Origin: CAYXXZ01 sp964469165
GTDB taxonomy: Bacteria > Pseudomonadota > Gammaproteobacteria > Pseudomonadales > Porticoccaceae
NCBI GenBank assembly: GCA_964469165.1
Contig: CAYXXZ010000023.1
Coordinates: 1-35,742, forward strand
DNA: 35,742 nt
Reading direction: 5' to 3'
Shown piece after piece: positions 15,442-23,958 of this stretch. The first letter of the stretch is position 1. Every line of letters begins with the position of its first letter. A program made the translations under genes and the position numbers. Below the pieces are notes generated by a model. That model did no database searches. It was not told where the DNA came from and saw nothing but the letters and a program-made list of their open reading frames with translations.

Positions 15442-16767
15442 ATGAAAATTTTTGACGAAATCGAATCAGAAGTGCAGAGCTATGCTCGCTCCTTTCCCAA
15501 GCTTTTCGAGCGCGGCAAGGGAGAGTGGATGTACGACAACGACGGCAATGCCTATCTGGATTTTCTTGCCGGAGCGGGCACGCTGAATTACGGTCACAAC
15601 AATGACCATTTCAAGCAAGCGTTGCTGGACTACGTTGCCGCGGACGGTATTTGTCACGGCCTCGATCTGCACACCACGGCCAAGGAAGCCTTTCTTACTA
15701 CCTTCAAGGAGAAAATCTTTGAGCCCCGCGGCCTGAGCTATGTGGTGCAATTCACCGGGCCCACCGGCACCAACGCCGTGGAAGCGGCCATCAAGATTGC
15801 CCGCAATGTCACCGGCAGACACAACATTATTTCCTTTACCAATGGCTTTCACGGTGTGAGCCTCGGCGCCCTGGCGGCCACTGGCAATTCACATCACCGT
15901 GGCGCGGCCGGAGTGAACCTGAGTGGCGTTTCACGCATGCCCTACGACGGCTATCTCGGTGAGGACATGGATACCACGGCCTATCTGGACAAGATGCTGA
16001 GCGATCCCTCCAGCGGCATCGATCATCCCGCGGCGGTGATTGTGGAAACGGTGCAGGGCGAGGGCGGCATCAACGTGGCGAGCCGCGAGTGGCTGCGCAA
16101 TCTGGCGGCGGTGTGCAAAAAGCATGATGTTCTGCTGATCGTCGACGATATCCAGGCCGGCTGTGGGCGCACGGGCACCTTCTTCAGTTTTGAAGAGGTG
16201 GGAATTACCCCCGACATCGTGACGCTTTCCAAATCCCTCAGCGGTTACGGCCTGCCGTTCGCCATCGTTCTCATTCGCCCGGATCTCGACCAGTGGCGAC
16301 CGGGCGAGCACAACGGCACGTTCCGCGGCAACAATCTTGCGTTCGTCACGGCGAAGGCGGCGATCGATGCCTATTGGTCCGATGATCAGTTTGCGCAAGA
16401 AGTGCAGCGCAAGGGCAAGTACGTGGCACAGCGCCTCGACAAGATCGTGGCCAGCTACGGCGAAGGACACTTCACCGCGCGGGGTCGCGGCCTGTTCCAG
16501 GGCCTCAATTGCGTCAGCGGTGAGCTGGCGGGCAAGATCGCGCGCCTGGCCTTCAAGAAAGGGATGATTATCGAAACCAGCGGCGCCGACGACCAGGTTT
16601 TGAAATGCCTGTGCAGCCTCACGATCAGCGATGAGAACCTCAAGAAGGGGCTCGATATCATCGAGGAAAGTGTTCACGAAGTGGTGAGCGGTCTCGACGA
16701 AGTCCCGTCCGAGGAAGATTTTTTCTCCGAGGACTGGAAAGCGCCGCTGGTGTTGCTCAGCGCCTGA
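15442..16767 (+). CDS. ectB: Diaminobutyrate-2-oxoglutarate transaminase
   Basis: First committed step of ectoine synthesis: PLP-dependent transamination of aspartate-semialdehyde with glutamate to L-2,4-diaminobutyrate. The 441-residue class III aminotransferase shows the N-terminal MKIFDEIESEVQSYARSFP typical of EctB, FTGPTGTNAVEAAIK (about 97-111), IVDDIQAGCGRTG (about 233-245) and the PLP-lysine segment TLSKSLSGYG. Length is slightly longer than many EctB (about 420) because of an acidic C-terminal tail. The ATG at 15442 has GAGGA 6 bases upstream. The frame open to 15052 overlaps ectA and is ignored. Confidence 0.97.
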   Translation: MKIFDEIESEVQSYARSFPKLFERGKGEWMYDNDGNAYLDFLAGAGTLNYGHNNDHFKQALLDYVAADGICHGLDLHTTAKEAFLTTFKEKIFEPRGLSYVVQFTGPTGTNAVEAAIKIARNVTGRHNIISFTNGFHGVSLGALAATGNSHHRGAAGVNLSGVSRMPYDGYLGEDMDTTAYLDKMLSDPSSGIDHPAAVIVETVQGEGGINVASREWLRNLAAVCKKHDVLLIVDDIQAGCGRTGTFFSFEEVGITPDIVTLSKSLSGYGLPFAIVLIRPDLDQWRPGEHNGTFRGNNLAFVTAKAAIDAYWSDDQFAQEVQRKGKYVAQRLDKIVASYGEGHFTARGRGLFQGLNCVSGELAGKIARLAFKKGMIIETSGADDQVLKCLCSLTISDENLKKGLDIIEESVHEVVSGLDEVPSEEDFFSEDWKAPLVLLSA

Positions 16768-16773
16768 TTGTCG

Positions 16774-16835
16774 GGTCGGTCCTGGTCGCGAATGCCTGTG
16801 TGACAAACGATTCGCGGCCAAGGTCGCTCCTACAG
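16774..16835. repeat. Degenerate REP-like inverted repeat between ectB and ectC
   Basis: GGTCGCGAAT (16784-16793) faces ATTCGCGGCC (16810-16819), and the arms continue imperfectly into GGTCCT / AGGTCGCTCCTACAG. The string CGCTCCTACAG next to TCGCGA is a frequent dispersed palindrome in gammaproteobacteria. It lies 6 bases after the ectB stop and 31 before ectC, so it is transcribed inside the operon. Confidence 0.65.
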
Positions 16836-16866
16836 TAATTCAATTCAAATTTTGTAAGGAGTTTTC

Positions 16867-17265
16867 ATGATTGTCAGATCATTACCCGAGGCGGAAAAAA
16901 CCGCGCGTAGAGTCGTTTCTCAAGGCTGGGAAAGTACTCGTTTGCTGCTCAAGAGCGACAACGTCGGTTTTTCGTTTCACATTACCACCATTTATAAGGG
17001 CGCCGAATTGCCCATGCATTACCAGAATCATTTCGAATCCGTGTATTGCATTTCCGGCAGCGGCACCATCGAGGATCGTGCGACAGGCGAGGTTCATGTC
17101 ATTGAGCCGGGCACGCTCTATGTTCTCGATCGCCACGACAGGCACATTCTGCGCGCAAAGGAAGAAATGAAAATGGCTTGCGTTTTCAATCCGCCTTTGC
17201 ACGGCAAGGAAGTACACAACGCCGAGGGCGCCTACGAGCTCGAAGCGGAAGTGATCGAAGCCTGA
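16867..17265 (+). CDS. ectC: L-ectoine synthase
   Basis: Last step: water elimination and ring closure of N-gamma-acetyl-diaminobutyrate to ectoine. The 132-residue cupin protein matches EctC throughout: MIVRSLPEAE at the start, MHYQNHFESVYCISGSG (about 51-67), and VLDRHDRHILRA (about 88-99), carrying the His/Glu/Tyr metal ligands expected in the family. A strong AAGGAG lies 6 bases before the ATG. No ectoine hydroxylase (ectD) follows, so the product is ectoine, not hydroxyectoine, as far as this window shows. Confidence 0.97.
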   Translation: MIVRSLPEAEKTARRVVSQGWESTRLLLKSDNVGFSFHITTIYKGAELPMHYQNHFESVYCISGSGTIEDRATGEVHVIEPGTLYVLDRHDRHILRAKEEMKMACVFNPPLHGKEVHNAEGAYELEAEVIEA

Positions 17266-17300
17266 TCGTGCAATTCACAGGAAGTAAAAGGTATTCAACC

Positions 17301-18734
17301 ATGCATACGGTAGAGAAAATCGGCGGTACGTCCATGTCGCAGTATCAGGCGGTCAGGGACAACATCATTTATCGGGGCTGCGCCTCAGAGGATGTGTACA
17401 ACCGTATTTTCGTGGTGTCGGCCTACGGCGGCATCACCGATTTATTGCTGGAAGTGAAAAAGACCGCAAAGCCCGGCGTTTACGGGCTGTTTGCCGCCGC
17501 CAGTGAAAATCATTGCTGGGAACAGGCGCTGGACGATGTCAAGACGCGCCTGTGCGCATTGAACGCCGAGCTGTTTTCCAGCGATCTGGCGCGGCGTCGC
17601 GCCGATGCCTTTATCGGCGAGCGGGTGGAAGAAAGCCGCCAGTGCCTGCGCGATCTGGAAAACATCTGTCGGCACGGCCACTTCGACCTGGGTGCCCACC
17701 TGGCAATCGTCAGGGAAATGCTCGCCAGCCTCGGTGAGGCCCACAGCGCCTGGAACCTCACCCAGCTTCTCGCGGAGGAGGGCATCAATGCCCGCTTTGT
17801 CGACCTGACCGGCTGGGCCGCGGAAAAACATCTGACCCTCGACGAGCGCATCGGCGAAACCTTTCGCAATGTCGATGTCACGAAAGAGCTGCCCATCGCC
17901 ACAGGCTACACCCATACCGCACAGGGTTTGATGAAGACGTTTGCGCGCGGTTACAGTGAAATGACTTTCAGCCGGATTGCCGTGCTGACAGGTGCCGAGG
18001 AGGCCGTCATTCACAAGGAATTCCACCTGAGCAGCGCCGACCCCCGCACCGTGGGCGAGGACAACGCCGTGCCCATTGGCCGCACCAACTACGACGTTGC
18101 CGATCAGCTCGCCAACCTGGGGATGGAGGCGATTCACCCCAAGGCGGCCAAGGGGCTGCGCCAGAACGGTATTCCCCTGCGTATCAAGAACACCTTCGAG
18201 CCGGAGCACGGCGGCACCCTGGTGACCAGCGATTATGTGAGCGATACGCCCTGTGTCGAGATCATCGCCGGACGCCGCGACATCTATGCCATCGAGTGTC
18301 TGGAACAGAACATGATGGGCGAGATTCACCGCTATGACAGGGACATTCTCCAGAGTATTGGCCGCTTTGGCGCCGAGATCGTCACCAAGGACGTGACAGC
18401 CAACAGCATCACCCATTATCTGGCGACCAACCTGAAAACCACCAAGCGCATCCGCACGGCCATCGAGGAGCAGCATCCCGACAGCCGTATCGAAGTGCGC
18501 AAGGTGGCGGTGGTATCCGCCATCGGCAGCGACATGAAGGTGCCGGGGATTCTTTCCAAGGCGGTGAGTGCGCTGGCGGAGGCGAAGATCTCCATTCTGG
18601 CCATGCATCAGTCCATGCGCCAGGTAGACATGCAGTTCGTCATCGACGAAGCCGACTACGACAAGGCAGTAAAAAGCCTGCACCGCGCCCTGGTGGAAGT
18701 GCAGGGGCACGGCGAGGCGATCTGCGCAGCCTGA
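17301..18734 (+). CDS. ask: Ectoine-specific aspartate kinase (Ask_Ect)
   Basis: Phosphorylates L-aspartate, the first step toward the aspartate-semialdehyde used by EctB. The 477-residue protein has the kinase motif EKIGGTSM (5-12), FVVSAYGGITDLL (37-49), a central SEMTFSRIAVLTGAEEAVIH region and two C-terminal ACT-like domains (about 330-477; VAVVSAIGSDMKVPG then MHQSMRQVDMQFVI). Its place directly after ectC, 35 bases away, marks it as the ectoine paralogue, which is usually less feedback-sensitive to lysine and threonine than housekeeping enzymes. Start: ATG at 17301; the frame open to 17178 lies in ectC. Confidence 0.94.
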   Translation: MHTVEKIGGTSMSQYQAVRDNIIYRGCASEDVYNRIFVVSAYGGITDLLLEVKKTAKPGVYGLFAAASENHCWEQALDDVKTRLCALNAELFSSDLARRRADAFIGERVEESRQCLRDLENICRHGHFDLGAHLAIVREMLASLGEAHSAWNLTQLLAEEGINARFVDLTGWAAEKHLTLDERIGETFRNVDVTKELPIATGYTHTAQGLMKTFARGYSEMTFSRIAVLTGAEEAVIHKEFHLSSADPRTVGEDNAVPIGRTNYDVADQLANLGMEAIHPKAAKGLRQNGIPLRIKNTFEPEHGGTLVTSDYVSDTPCVEIIAGRRDIYAIECLEQNMMGEIHRYDRDILQSIGRFGAEIVTKDVTANSITHYLATNLKTTKRIRTAIEEQHPDSRIEVRKVAVVSAIGSDMKVPGILSKAVSALAEAKISILAMHQSMRQVDMQFVIDEADYDKAVKSLHRALVEVQGHGEAICAA

Positions 18735-18750
18735 GGATATTCCATCGGTG

Positions 18751-18775
18751 CCCCTTGGCAATCCCAACCAAGGGG
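18751..18775 (+). terminator. Strong hairpin after the ectoine operon
   Basis: CCCCTTGG (18751-18758) and CCAAGGGG (18768-18775) form an 8-bp stem with a 9-base loop, 16 bases after the ask stop. There is no T-tract, so it may be a Rho-dependent or mRNA-protecting end rather than a classic terminator. Confidence 0.4.
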
Positions 18776-18835
18776 CGTCTGCTCCCAGGGCAATCGCGCC
18801 ATGTCAATGAAATTGGCAACAGGGTGAGGCTGCGT

Positions 18836-18932
18836 CCCGGCAAAGGGCTTTCGAGACCGTCAGCGGCATGGATAGCCGCTGTCGAGCCCCCATGGATGGG
18901 TTCACGGCGTGCCTCGAAAGCCCTTTGCCGGG
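18836..18932. repeat. 97-base interspersed inverted-repeat element
   Basis: The outer 20 bases (18836-18855) are an exact reverse complement of 18913-18932. Inside are two more hairpins: CAGCGG / CCGCTG (18861-18866 and 18875-18880) and CCCCCATGGATGGG (18887-18900). It occupies most of the 311-base non-coding gap between ask and the GGDEF/EAL gene; no gene is seen there. Similar CATGGATGGG-containing elements are common dispersed repeats in gammaproteobacteria, so this is probably a small non-coding mobile or structural repeat. Confidence 0.75.
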
Positions 18933-19045
18933 GCGTGGCCGGGGACGAAGCACCCTGCACCTGCTCTTTACAAGCGGGCAAAAAAGTCGCATCTTAGGCA
19001 TCTGTAGCCACTGAAGGCGCTTCAGTAGCAAATGTCGAAGCCTGG

Positions 19046-21361
19046 ATGCCGATAATTATTATGCTCACGCGATTGCGCATTGCGACCAGTATTCATCTAT
19101 TGTTTCTCTCCATGGCCTTTGTTGCCGCGGTTTTCAGCGCCCTTTATTTGATATCCGAGAAATACCGCACTGCCCGGGAGCAGTTGGTGGAGCAGATCGT
19201 CTGGTCTGTGAAGACCGATGCCTCGCTGCAGTTCGCCGTTTATTTCAGGGACGAGCCACTTTTGCAGCAGCAACTGGCCGGCTTTCTGCAGCTGCCAGCC
19301 GTGAAAAGCGCCGTGATCCGCGACACGGTGGGCAACGAAATTGCGCGTGGCGGCGGGGTGAGTGTGGACACAGGGTTGATGGCCGGGGCCATCAGTGGTG
19401 ATATCAGGCAAGTGCGCATGGCTGTGTCGCCATTCCTTGCGGGCGACAAACAAGACATGGTGCTGCGCGTGCCGGTGTTCGCCGCGGTGGACACCGTGAA
19501 AACGCCGCGAGACAGCGCCGATTACGGCCAGGCTCTGGCCGCCATGGAGAACACCAGTAGCCAGCTTCTGGTGGGCTATCTGCATCTGGTGGCGGATCTC
19601 GCCGTGATCCGACAATCGCTGACACCCTATATCGGCTCGGTGCTGTTCTATGTAGCGATTTTTACCGTTGTGGCTGCGCTCGCGGTGATGTGGGCCACGC
19701 GCTTGCTGACGGCGCCGCTGGCAAACCTGGCCGGTCGCGCCCGTGATATCTCGCTGGGAACACTGGACAAGCCGTTCCGTATCGACGGGCCTGAGGAAAT
19801 CCAGCAGCTGGTGGCTACTCTCAACCTCATCATCGATGAGCTCAACCGCCACAAATCTCAGGTCGACGTGGACAACAAACTGCTGAGTCTCAAGGTTGCC
19901 GAGCGCACCGAGCAGCTGTGGAAACGCAATCAGGAGCTGAATCAGGCGGTGCAACAGGTCACCCACGCCGAGAGCCGCCTGCGCCAGCTGGCCTATTACG
20001 ACGGGCTTACGTCGCTGCCCAATCGCCAGCTGTTCATCGAGCAACTTGAGCTGCTGCTCCATCTCGCCCGCCATGAGAGCAAGGTCGTGGCGTTGCTTTT
20101 CCTCGATATCGACAATTTCAAGCGCATCAATGATTCGCTCGGTCACACGGTGGGCGACGAACTGCTCAAGGAAGTGGCGGCGCGCCTTGTGCGCTGTTTG
20201 CGCGACAACCGCTTGCTCGCCACCTTTGGTCACGGCGACAACAACATGAACATCGGGATTTCCCGCCTGGGCGGCGATGAATTCACGGTGCTGCTCAACG
20301 ATATCGGCGATGCCAGCCCGGCGGGGGAGGTGTCAGTGCAGATTCTGGAGGCGATGCGCGATCCGTTCTTCATCGAAGGGCACGAACTGGTGATTACCCC
20401 GAGCATCGGTATTGCCCTGGCGCCGCGCGATGCCGAAACCGTGGAAGAGCTGCTGCGCCTGGCGGACACCGCCATGTATCACGCCAAGAAGGCGGGTCGC
20501 AACAACTTCCTGTTTTACGCGCCGTCCATGAATGTGGCCAGCATGAACCGCCTGCAGTTGGAGGCGGACTTGCGGCGCGCCATCGAGCGCGAGGAACTGA
20601 CACTGCATTTCCAGCCCCAGGTGAACATTCGCACGGGTGAGATCGTCGGCGCCGAAGCGCTGGTGCGGTGGGTGCACCCAGACAAAGGCGATATTTCGCC
20701 GCTGCAGTTCATTGCTCTAGCGGAAGAGATGGGGCTGATCGGCGAGCTGGGTACCTGGATTTTGCGCGAAGCCTGTCGGCAGGGCCGCGAGATCGCCGGA
20801 CTGGGCCTGGCGCTGCCGAAGATCTCGGTCAATGTGTCGTCTTTGCAGTTCACCGCCTCCTTTATTGAAGAGGTGCGTACCATCATCGCGCAAACGGGCA
20901 TCGATGCGCAGATGCTCGAACTGGAGCTGACCGAGAGTGTGATCATGGGGCACGCCGAGAGCTCCATCGAGGCCCTGCAGCAGCTCAAGGCTCTGGGAGT
21001 CAGCATCGCCGTGGATGATTTCGGCACCGGCTATTCGTCACTCAATTACCTGAGCCGCTTTCCTCTCGACGAGCTGAAGATAGACCGCAGCTTCATCGTT
21101 GCGCTCGACGCGCCGGGCGGCAAGCGCAACTCGGAGCTGGTCACGGCCATCATCGCCATGGCGCGCAGCCTCAACCTGCGCCTGGTTGCGGAGGGGGTGG
21201 ATTCCATTGCCCAATATGAGATTTTGCGCGGTCGCGGCGTGGACATCATCCAGGGCTATATTTTCAGCCAGCCATTGCCGGTGGAAGAGCTGATTTTCAT
21301 GCTCGAGGACAACCCGTTTCCGAGGCAGATTGCCAGGATCTCGCAGCGCCTTACGGCATGA
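19046..21361 (+). CDS. Membrane GGDEF-EAL protein (cyclic-di-GMP turnover)
   Basis: 771 residues: membrane helix 1 (about 14-36), periplasmic sensor domain (about 37-195), membrane helix 2 (about 196-220), HAMP linker (about 218-270), coiled coil (about 270-315), GGDEF domain (about 316-490) and EAL domain (about 500-760). The diguanylate cyclase motif is intact (GGDEF at 409-413), as are EAL (537-539) and DDFGTGYS (657-664), so it could both make and break cyclic-di-GMP. Just before GGDEF there is an unusual insert of about 14 residues (LATFGHGDNNMNIG, 391-404), and the RxxD product-inhibition site is not visible. Start is the ATG at 19046; another ATG 15 bases on is possible. No obvious partner gene. 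Confidence 0.93.
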   Translation: MPIIIMLTRLRIATSIHLLFLSMAFVAAVFSALYLISEKYRTAREQLVEQIVWSVKTDASLQFAVYFRDEPLLQQQLAGFLQLPAVKSAVIRDTVGNEIARGGGVSVDTGLMAGAISGDIRQVRMAVSPFLAGDKQDMVLRVPVFAAVDTVKTPRDSADYGQALAAMENTSSQLLVGYLHLVADLAVIRQSLTPYIGSVLFYVAIFTVVAALAVMWATRLLTAPLANLAGRARDISLGTLDKPFRIDGPEEIQQLVATLNLIIDELNRHKSQVDVDNKLLSLKVAERTEQLWKRNQELNQAVQQVTHAESRLRQLAYYDGLTSLPNRQLFIEQLELLLHLARHESKVVALLFLDIDNFKRINDSLGHTVGDELLKEVAARLVRCLRDNRLLATFGHGDNNMNIGISRLGGDEFTVLLNDIGDASPAGEVSVQILEAMRDPFFIEGHELVITPSIGIALAPRDAETVEELLRLADTAMYHAKKAGRNNFLFYAPSMNVASMNRLQLEADLRRAIEREELTLHFQPQVNIRTGEIVGAEALVRWVHPDKGDISPLQFIALAEEMGLIGELGTWILREACRQGREIAGLGLALPKISVNVSSLQFTASFIEEVRTIIAQTGIDAQMLELELTESVIMGHAESSIEALQQLKALGVSIAVDDFGTGYSSLNYLSRFPLDELKIDRSFIVALDAPGGKRNSELVTAIIAMARSLNLRLVAEGVDSIAQYEILRGRGVDIIQGYIFSQPLPVEELIFMLEDNPFPRQIARISQRLTA

Positions 21362-21435
21362 TGGGGCAGCAGTTGTCAGCTCTCAGTCGTCAGGAAAGTT
21401 CGGGGGAACTGCGAAGGCATTACGAGGCTCCCCCC

Positions 21436-21467
21436 CTGTCAACTGAAAACTGTCAACTGAAAACTGA
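21436..21467. repeat. Short tandem repeat, 14-base unit
   Basis: CTGTCAACTGAAAA occurs twice in direct contact (21436-21449, 21450-21463) followed by a partial third copy. It lies in the convergent gap between the GGDEF/EAL gene and fklB. Confidence 0.8.
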
Positions 21468-21469
21468 AC

Positions 21470-22087
21470 TCACACTATCTCAAGCAATTCGACTTCGAAC
21501 ACCAGCGCCTGGTACGGGCCGATAGCGCCACCTGCGCCCTGGGCGCCGTAGGCGAGCTGATAGGGTACGAAGAGGCGCCATTTGGAGCCTACAGACATCA
21601 TTTGCAGGGCTTCGGTCCAGCCTGCGATCACGCCTTGAACAGGGAACTCGGCTGGCTCGTCGCGCTTGTAGGAGCTGTCGAACTCGACGCCGTTGATAAG
21701 GGTGCCGCTGTAGTGGGTACGCACGGTGCTGGCCAGCGTCGGTTTCTCGCCGCTGCCTTCCTGGATGATCTCGTATTGCAGGCCCGACTCGGTCACGACG
21801 ACGTCGGGGCGCTCGGCATTTTCGGCAAGAAACGCTTCGCCCTCGGCGGCGTACTTGCTGGCGTTGGCGGCTTCTTCCTCGTTGATTTTCTCCTGGAGGA
21901 TGCGGAAGGCATCGTTGATCTCCGCGGCATCCACCTGCGGGACGCTGCCCGCATAAGCGTCCTTGACGCCGGCGATGGCCGCATCCAGGGATACGCCGCG
22001 GAAAACGCTCCTCAATTGCTGTCCCATTTGCATACCGAGACCGTAGGAGGCTTTCTCTTCGGTGGTGTTGAAGCTGGTGTCACTCAT
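21470..22087 (-). CDS. fklB: FKBP-type peptidyl-prolyl isomerase, FklB-like
   Basis: 205 residues, close to E. coli FklB (206). The N-terminal dimerisation half contains EEKASYGLGMQMGQQL (about 10-25), and the C-terminal FKBP half has VRTHYSGTLINGVEFDSSYK (about 122-141), VIAGWTEALQMMSVGSKW and the terminal YQALVFEVELL. It lacks a signal peptide, so it is cytosolic, as FklB is; Mip-type homologues would be exported. Start is the ATG at 22087; the frame stays open upstream to 22417 with no homology. It is convergent with the GGDEF/EAL gene and divergent from the Bcr/CflA gene, with 147 bases between starts. Confidence 0.93.
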   Translation of the reverse strand: MSDTSFNTTEEKASYGLGMQMGQQLRSVFRGVSLDAAIAGVKDAYAGSVPQVDAAEINDAFRILQEKINEEEAANASKYAAEGEAFLAENAERPDVVVTESGLQYEIIQEGSGEKPTLASTVRTHYSGTLINGVEFDSSYKRDEPAEFPVQGVIAGWTEALQMMSVGSKWRLFVPYQLAYGAQGAGGAIGPYQALVFEVELLEIV

Positions 22088-22234
22088 TGTCAATCCTGAT
22101 GCCTGTGAACGAAGTGGGGTATTATCCTTGTTATCGTCCGTGGGTGCCAATGTTGGCGGGCGATACGAGAGTCTCCGCCGGATCGAGGCGGGAGGCGCCA
22201 CGTCCCCGTTGATCCACAGGTAGTTCACTTGCGA

Positions 22235-23440
22235 ATGAAGACCCTTCCTCATCCTGCACTCCTTCTGCTTTTGCTGGCCGGCCTCACGGCGATGACGCCG
22301 CTGGCGATCGATGCCTACCTGCCGGCCATTCCCACCATTGCCGGCGCCTTTGGCGTTTCGGTGCACGACGTGGAGCTCACCATCAGTATTTATCTGGCGG
22401 GGTATGCCACGGGACAACTACTCGGCGGCCCCTTCTCGGATCATTTCGGTCGCCGCTGCGGCATTTTTACGGGTCTTGCCCTGTTCATCGCTGGCACCCT
22501 GGGCATCGTGCTGAGCACGACTATTGAAATGCTGTGGTTCTTCCGGGTGATACAGGCACTGGGCGGCGGTATTTCGGTGGTGAATCCCGGGGCGATCATT
22601 CGCGATATCACCCAGGGTAAGCAGAGTGCCCGTTACTTCGCCCACATGGGGCTGATAATGTTGATGGCGCCGCTGGTCGCGCCCCTGCTGGGCGTGATTA
22701 TTCTCGGCTTTGCCGGCTGGCAGGCGATTTTCGTGTTCCTGTTGCTGTATGCGTTTGTCATCGGCCTGGCACTCTATCGCTCGGTGCCCGAAACCCGACT
22801 CGTGCCGGAGCAAAAAATTGGCACGTTGCGGCGCTATTTCATGGTACTCGGCAACCGGTATGCCATGGGTTTCTTGCTCTCTACCAGCTGTGCGTCGGGC
22901 GCCCTGTTCGCATTCATTACCGCGTCCCCGAGCGTCTACATGGGCTATTTCGGGGTGAGCGAGACTCTCTATCCCTTCTTGTTTGGCGCCAATGTGCTGA
23001 CCCTGATCCTGCTCAACCGCATCAATGTATTTCTGATTCGCTATCAGCGCGTGACCAGCCTGATCTCCCTCGGCCAACTGATGCAGGTGATGGGCGCGCT
23101 GAGCCTGCTGCTGCACTGCTGGCTGAGTGATCGCCCTTCACTGTTCGTGGTGGTGGTGCTGGTCATGCTGACGCTGAGCGCGCAATCGTTGATCATGTCC
23201 AATTCCAATGCCAGCGCTATCGAGTTCTTTCCCACCAACAGCGGCACGGCAGCGGCGCTGCTGGGCGCCAGTGGTTTCATCATCGGTGCATTCACGGGTC
23301 TGCTGGTTGCCTTGACGAGTGACGGCACGCCTCTCGCCATGGCAGCAGTCATGTTCGGCAGCGCGCTCGCTGGCCCCGTGCTACGCTACTTTTTTCAGCA
23401 CAAAGGCCCGCCAGTCTTGGCTCCAGACGTTGCGGGTTGA
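22235..23440 (+). CDS. Bcr/CflA-family multidrug efflux MFS transporter
   Basis: About 401 residues with 12 predicted membrane helices. The Bcr/CflA signatures are present: MTPLAIDAYLPAIPTIA in helix 1, the motif A-like loop GPFSDHFGRRCGIFTG (after helix 2) and VIQALGGGISVVNPGAIIRD around helix 4. The family is drug/proton antiporters (bicyclomycin, chloramphenicol, sulfonamide), but the substrate here is unknown. The start may be the TTG at 22229 (AGG 8 bases upstream) or the ATG at 22235; I list the ATG. Confidence 0.9.
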   Translation: MKTLPHPALLLLLLAGLTAMTPLAIDAYLPAIPTIAGAFGVSVHDVELTISIYLAGYATGQLLGGPFSDHFGRRCGIFTGLALFIAGTLGIVLSTTIEMLWFFRVIQALGGGISVVNPGAIIRDITQGKQSARYFAHMGLIMLMAPLVAPLLGVIILGFAGWQAIFVFLLLYAFVIGLALYRSVPETRLVPEQKIGTLRRYFMVLGNRYAMGFLLSTSCASGALFAFITASPSVYMGYFGVSETLYPFLFGANVLTLILLNRINVFLIRYQRVTSLISLGQLMQVMGALSLLLHCWLSDRPSLFVVVVLVMLTLSAQSLIMSNSNASAIEFFPTNSGTAAALLGASGFIIGAFTGLLVALTSDGTPLAMAAVMFGSALAGPVLRYFFQHKGPPVLAPDVAG

Positions 23441-23544
23441 ATTTTTCGGCATAGCCTGACTACTATGTGAGCTGGCGGTCCGCAAAAAATGGCCGTATCT
23501 GGTCGGCCGCCATCCCGTAACTAATAGTAGATAAGGGGGTCGTC

Positions 23545-23916
23545 ATGGAAATGATTCAGGTTGCCAATACCACGGATATCAAGGAAGACACGCTGCACAG
23601 CGTTCGTGCCGGTAAGGAAAAACTGCTGCTCACCCGCGTCGACGGCAAGCTCTGCGCCTTCGAAAACCGATGCCCGCATCTGGGGCTGCCCCTCGAAAAA
23701 GGGAACATCGCACAAGGCGTCATCACGTGTCCGTGGCACAACTCCTCATTCGACGTGCAAACCGGAGAAAACATGGACTGGTGCACCGGCGTCGCCGGTA
23801 AACCCATGCCCGGCTGGACACGCAAGTTGATTGCCATGGGCAAGAAGCCCAGGCCGTTGTCGCTTAGAGAAGTAAAGGAAGAGGGCGGGGCGGTGTTTGT
23901 GAGGGCCGAAGGCTGA
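23545..23916 (+). CDS. Rieske [2Fe-2S] ferredoxin-like protein
   Basis: 123 residues. The cluster ligands are CPH (about 43-45) and CPWH (about 62-65), the full C-x-H ... C-x-x-H Rieske set, with FENRCPHLGLPLEKG and TCPWHNSSFDVQTGE around them. No signal peptide or membrane helix, so it is a soluble ferredoxin of the kind that delivers electrons to ring-hydroxylating oxygenases, or a NirD-like small subunit. No oxygenase or reductase partner is adjacent. It starts 104 bases after the transporter and ends 42 before the sigma factor gene. Confidence 0.88.
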   Translation: MEMIQVANTTDIKEDTLHSVRAGKEKLLLTRVDGKLCAFENRCPHLGLPLEKGNIAQGVITCPWHNSSFDVQTGENMDWCTGVAGKPMPGWTRKLIAMGKKPRPLSLREVKEEGGAVFVRAEG

Positions 23917-23958
23917 TGTAGTATCGACTAGCTGACAAGATATATAACGAGAATAGCT

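Noticed and set aside
17442..18767. 441-codon open frame opposite ask
   Set aside because: Shadow of a well-supported aspartokinase in a G+C-rich gene.
19097..20233. 378-codon open frame opposite the GGDEF/EAL gene
   Set aside because: No recognisable domain; fully inside a real gene on the other strand.
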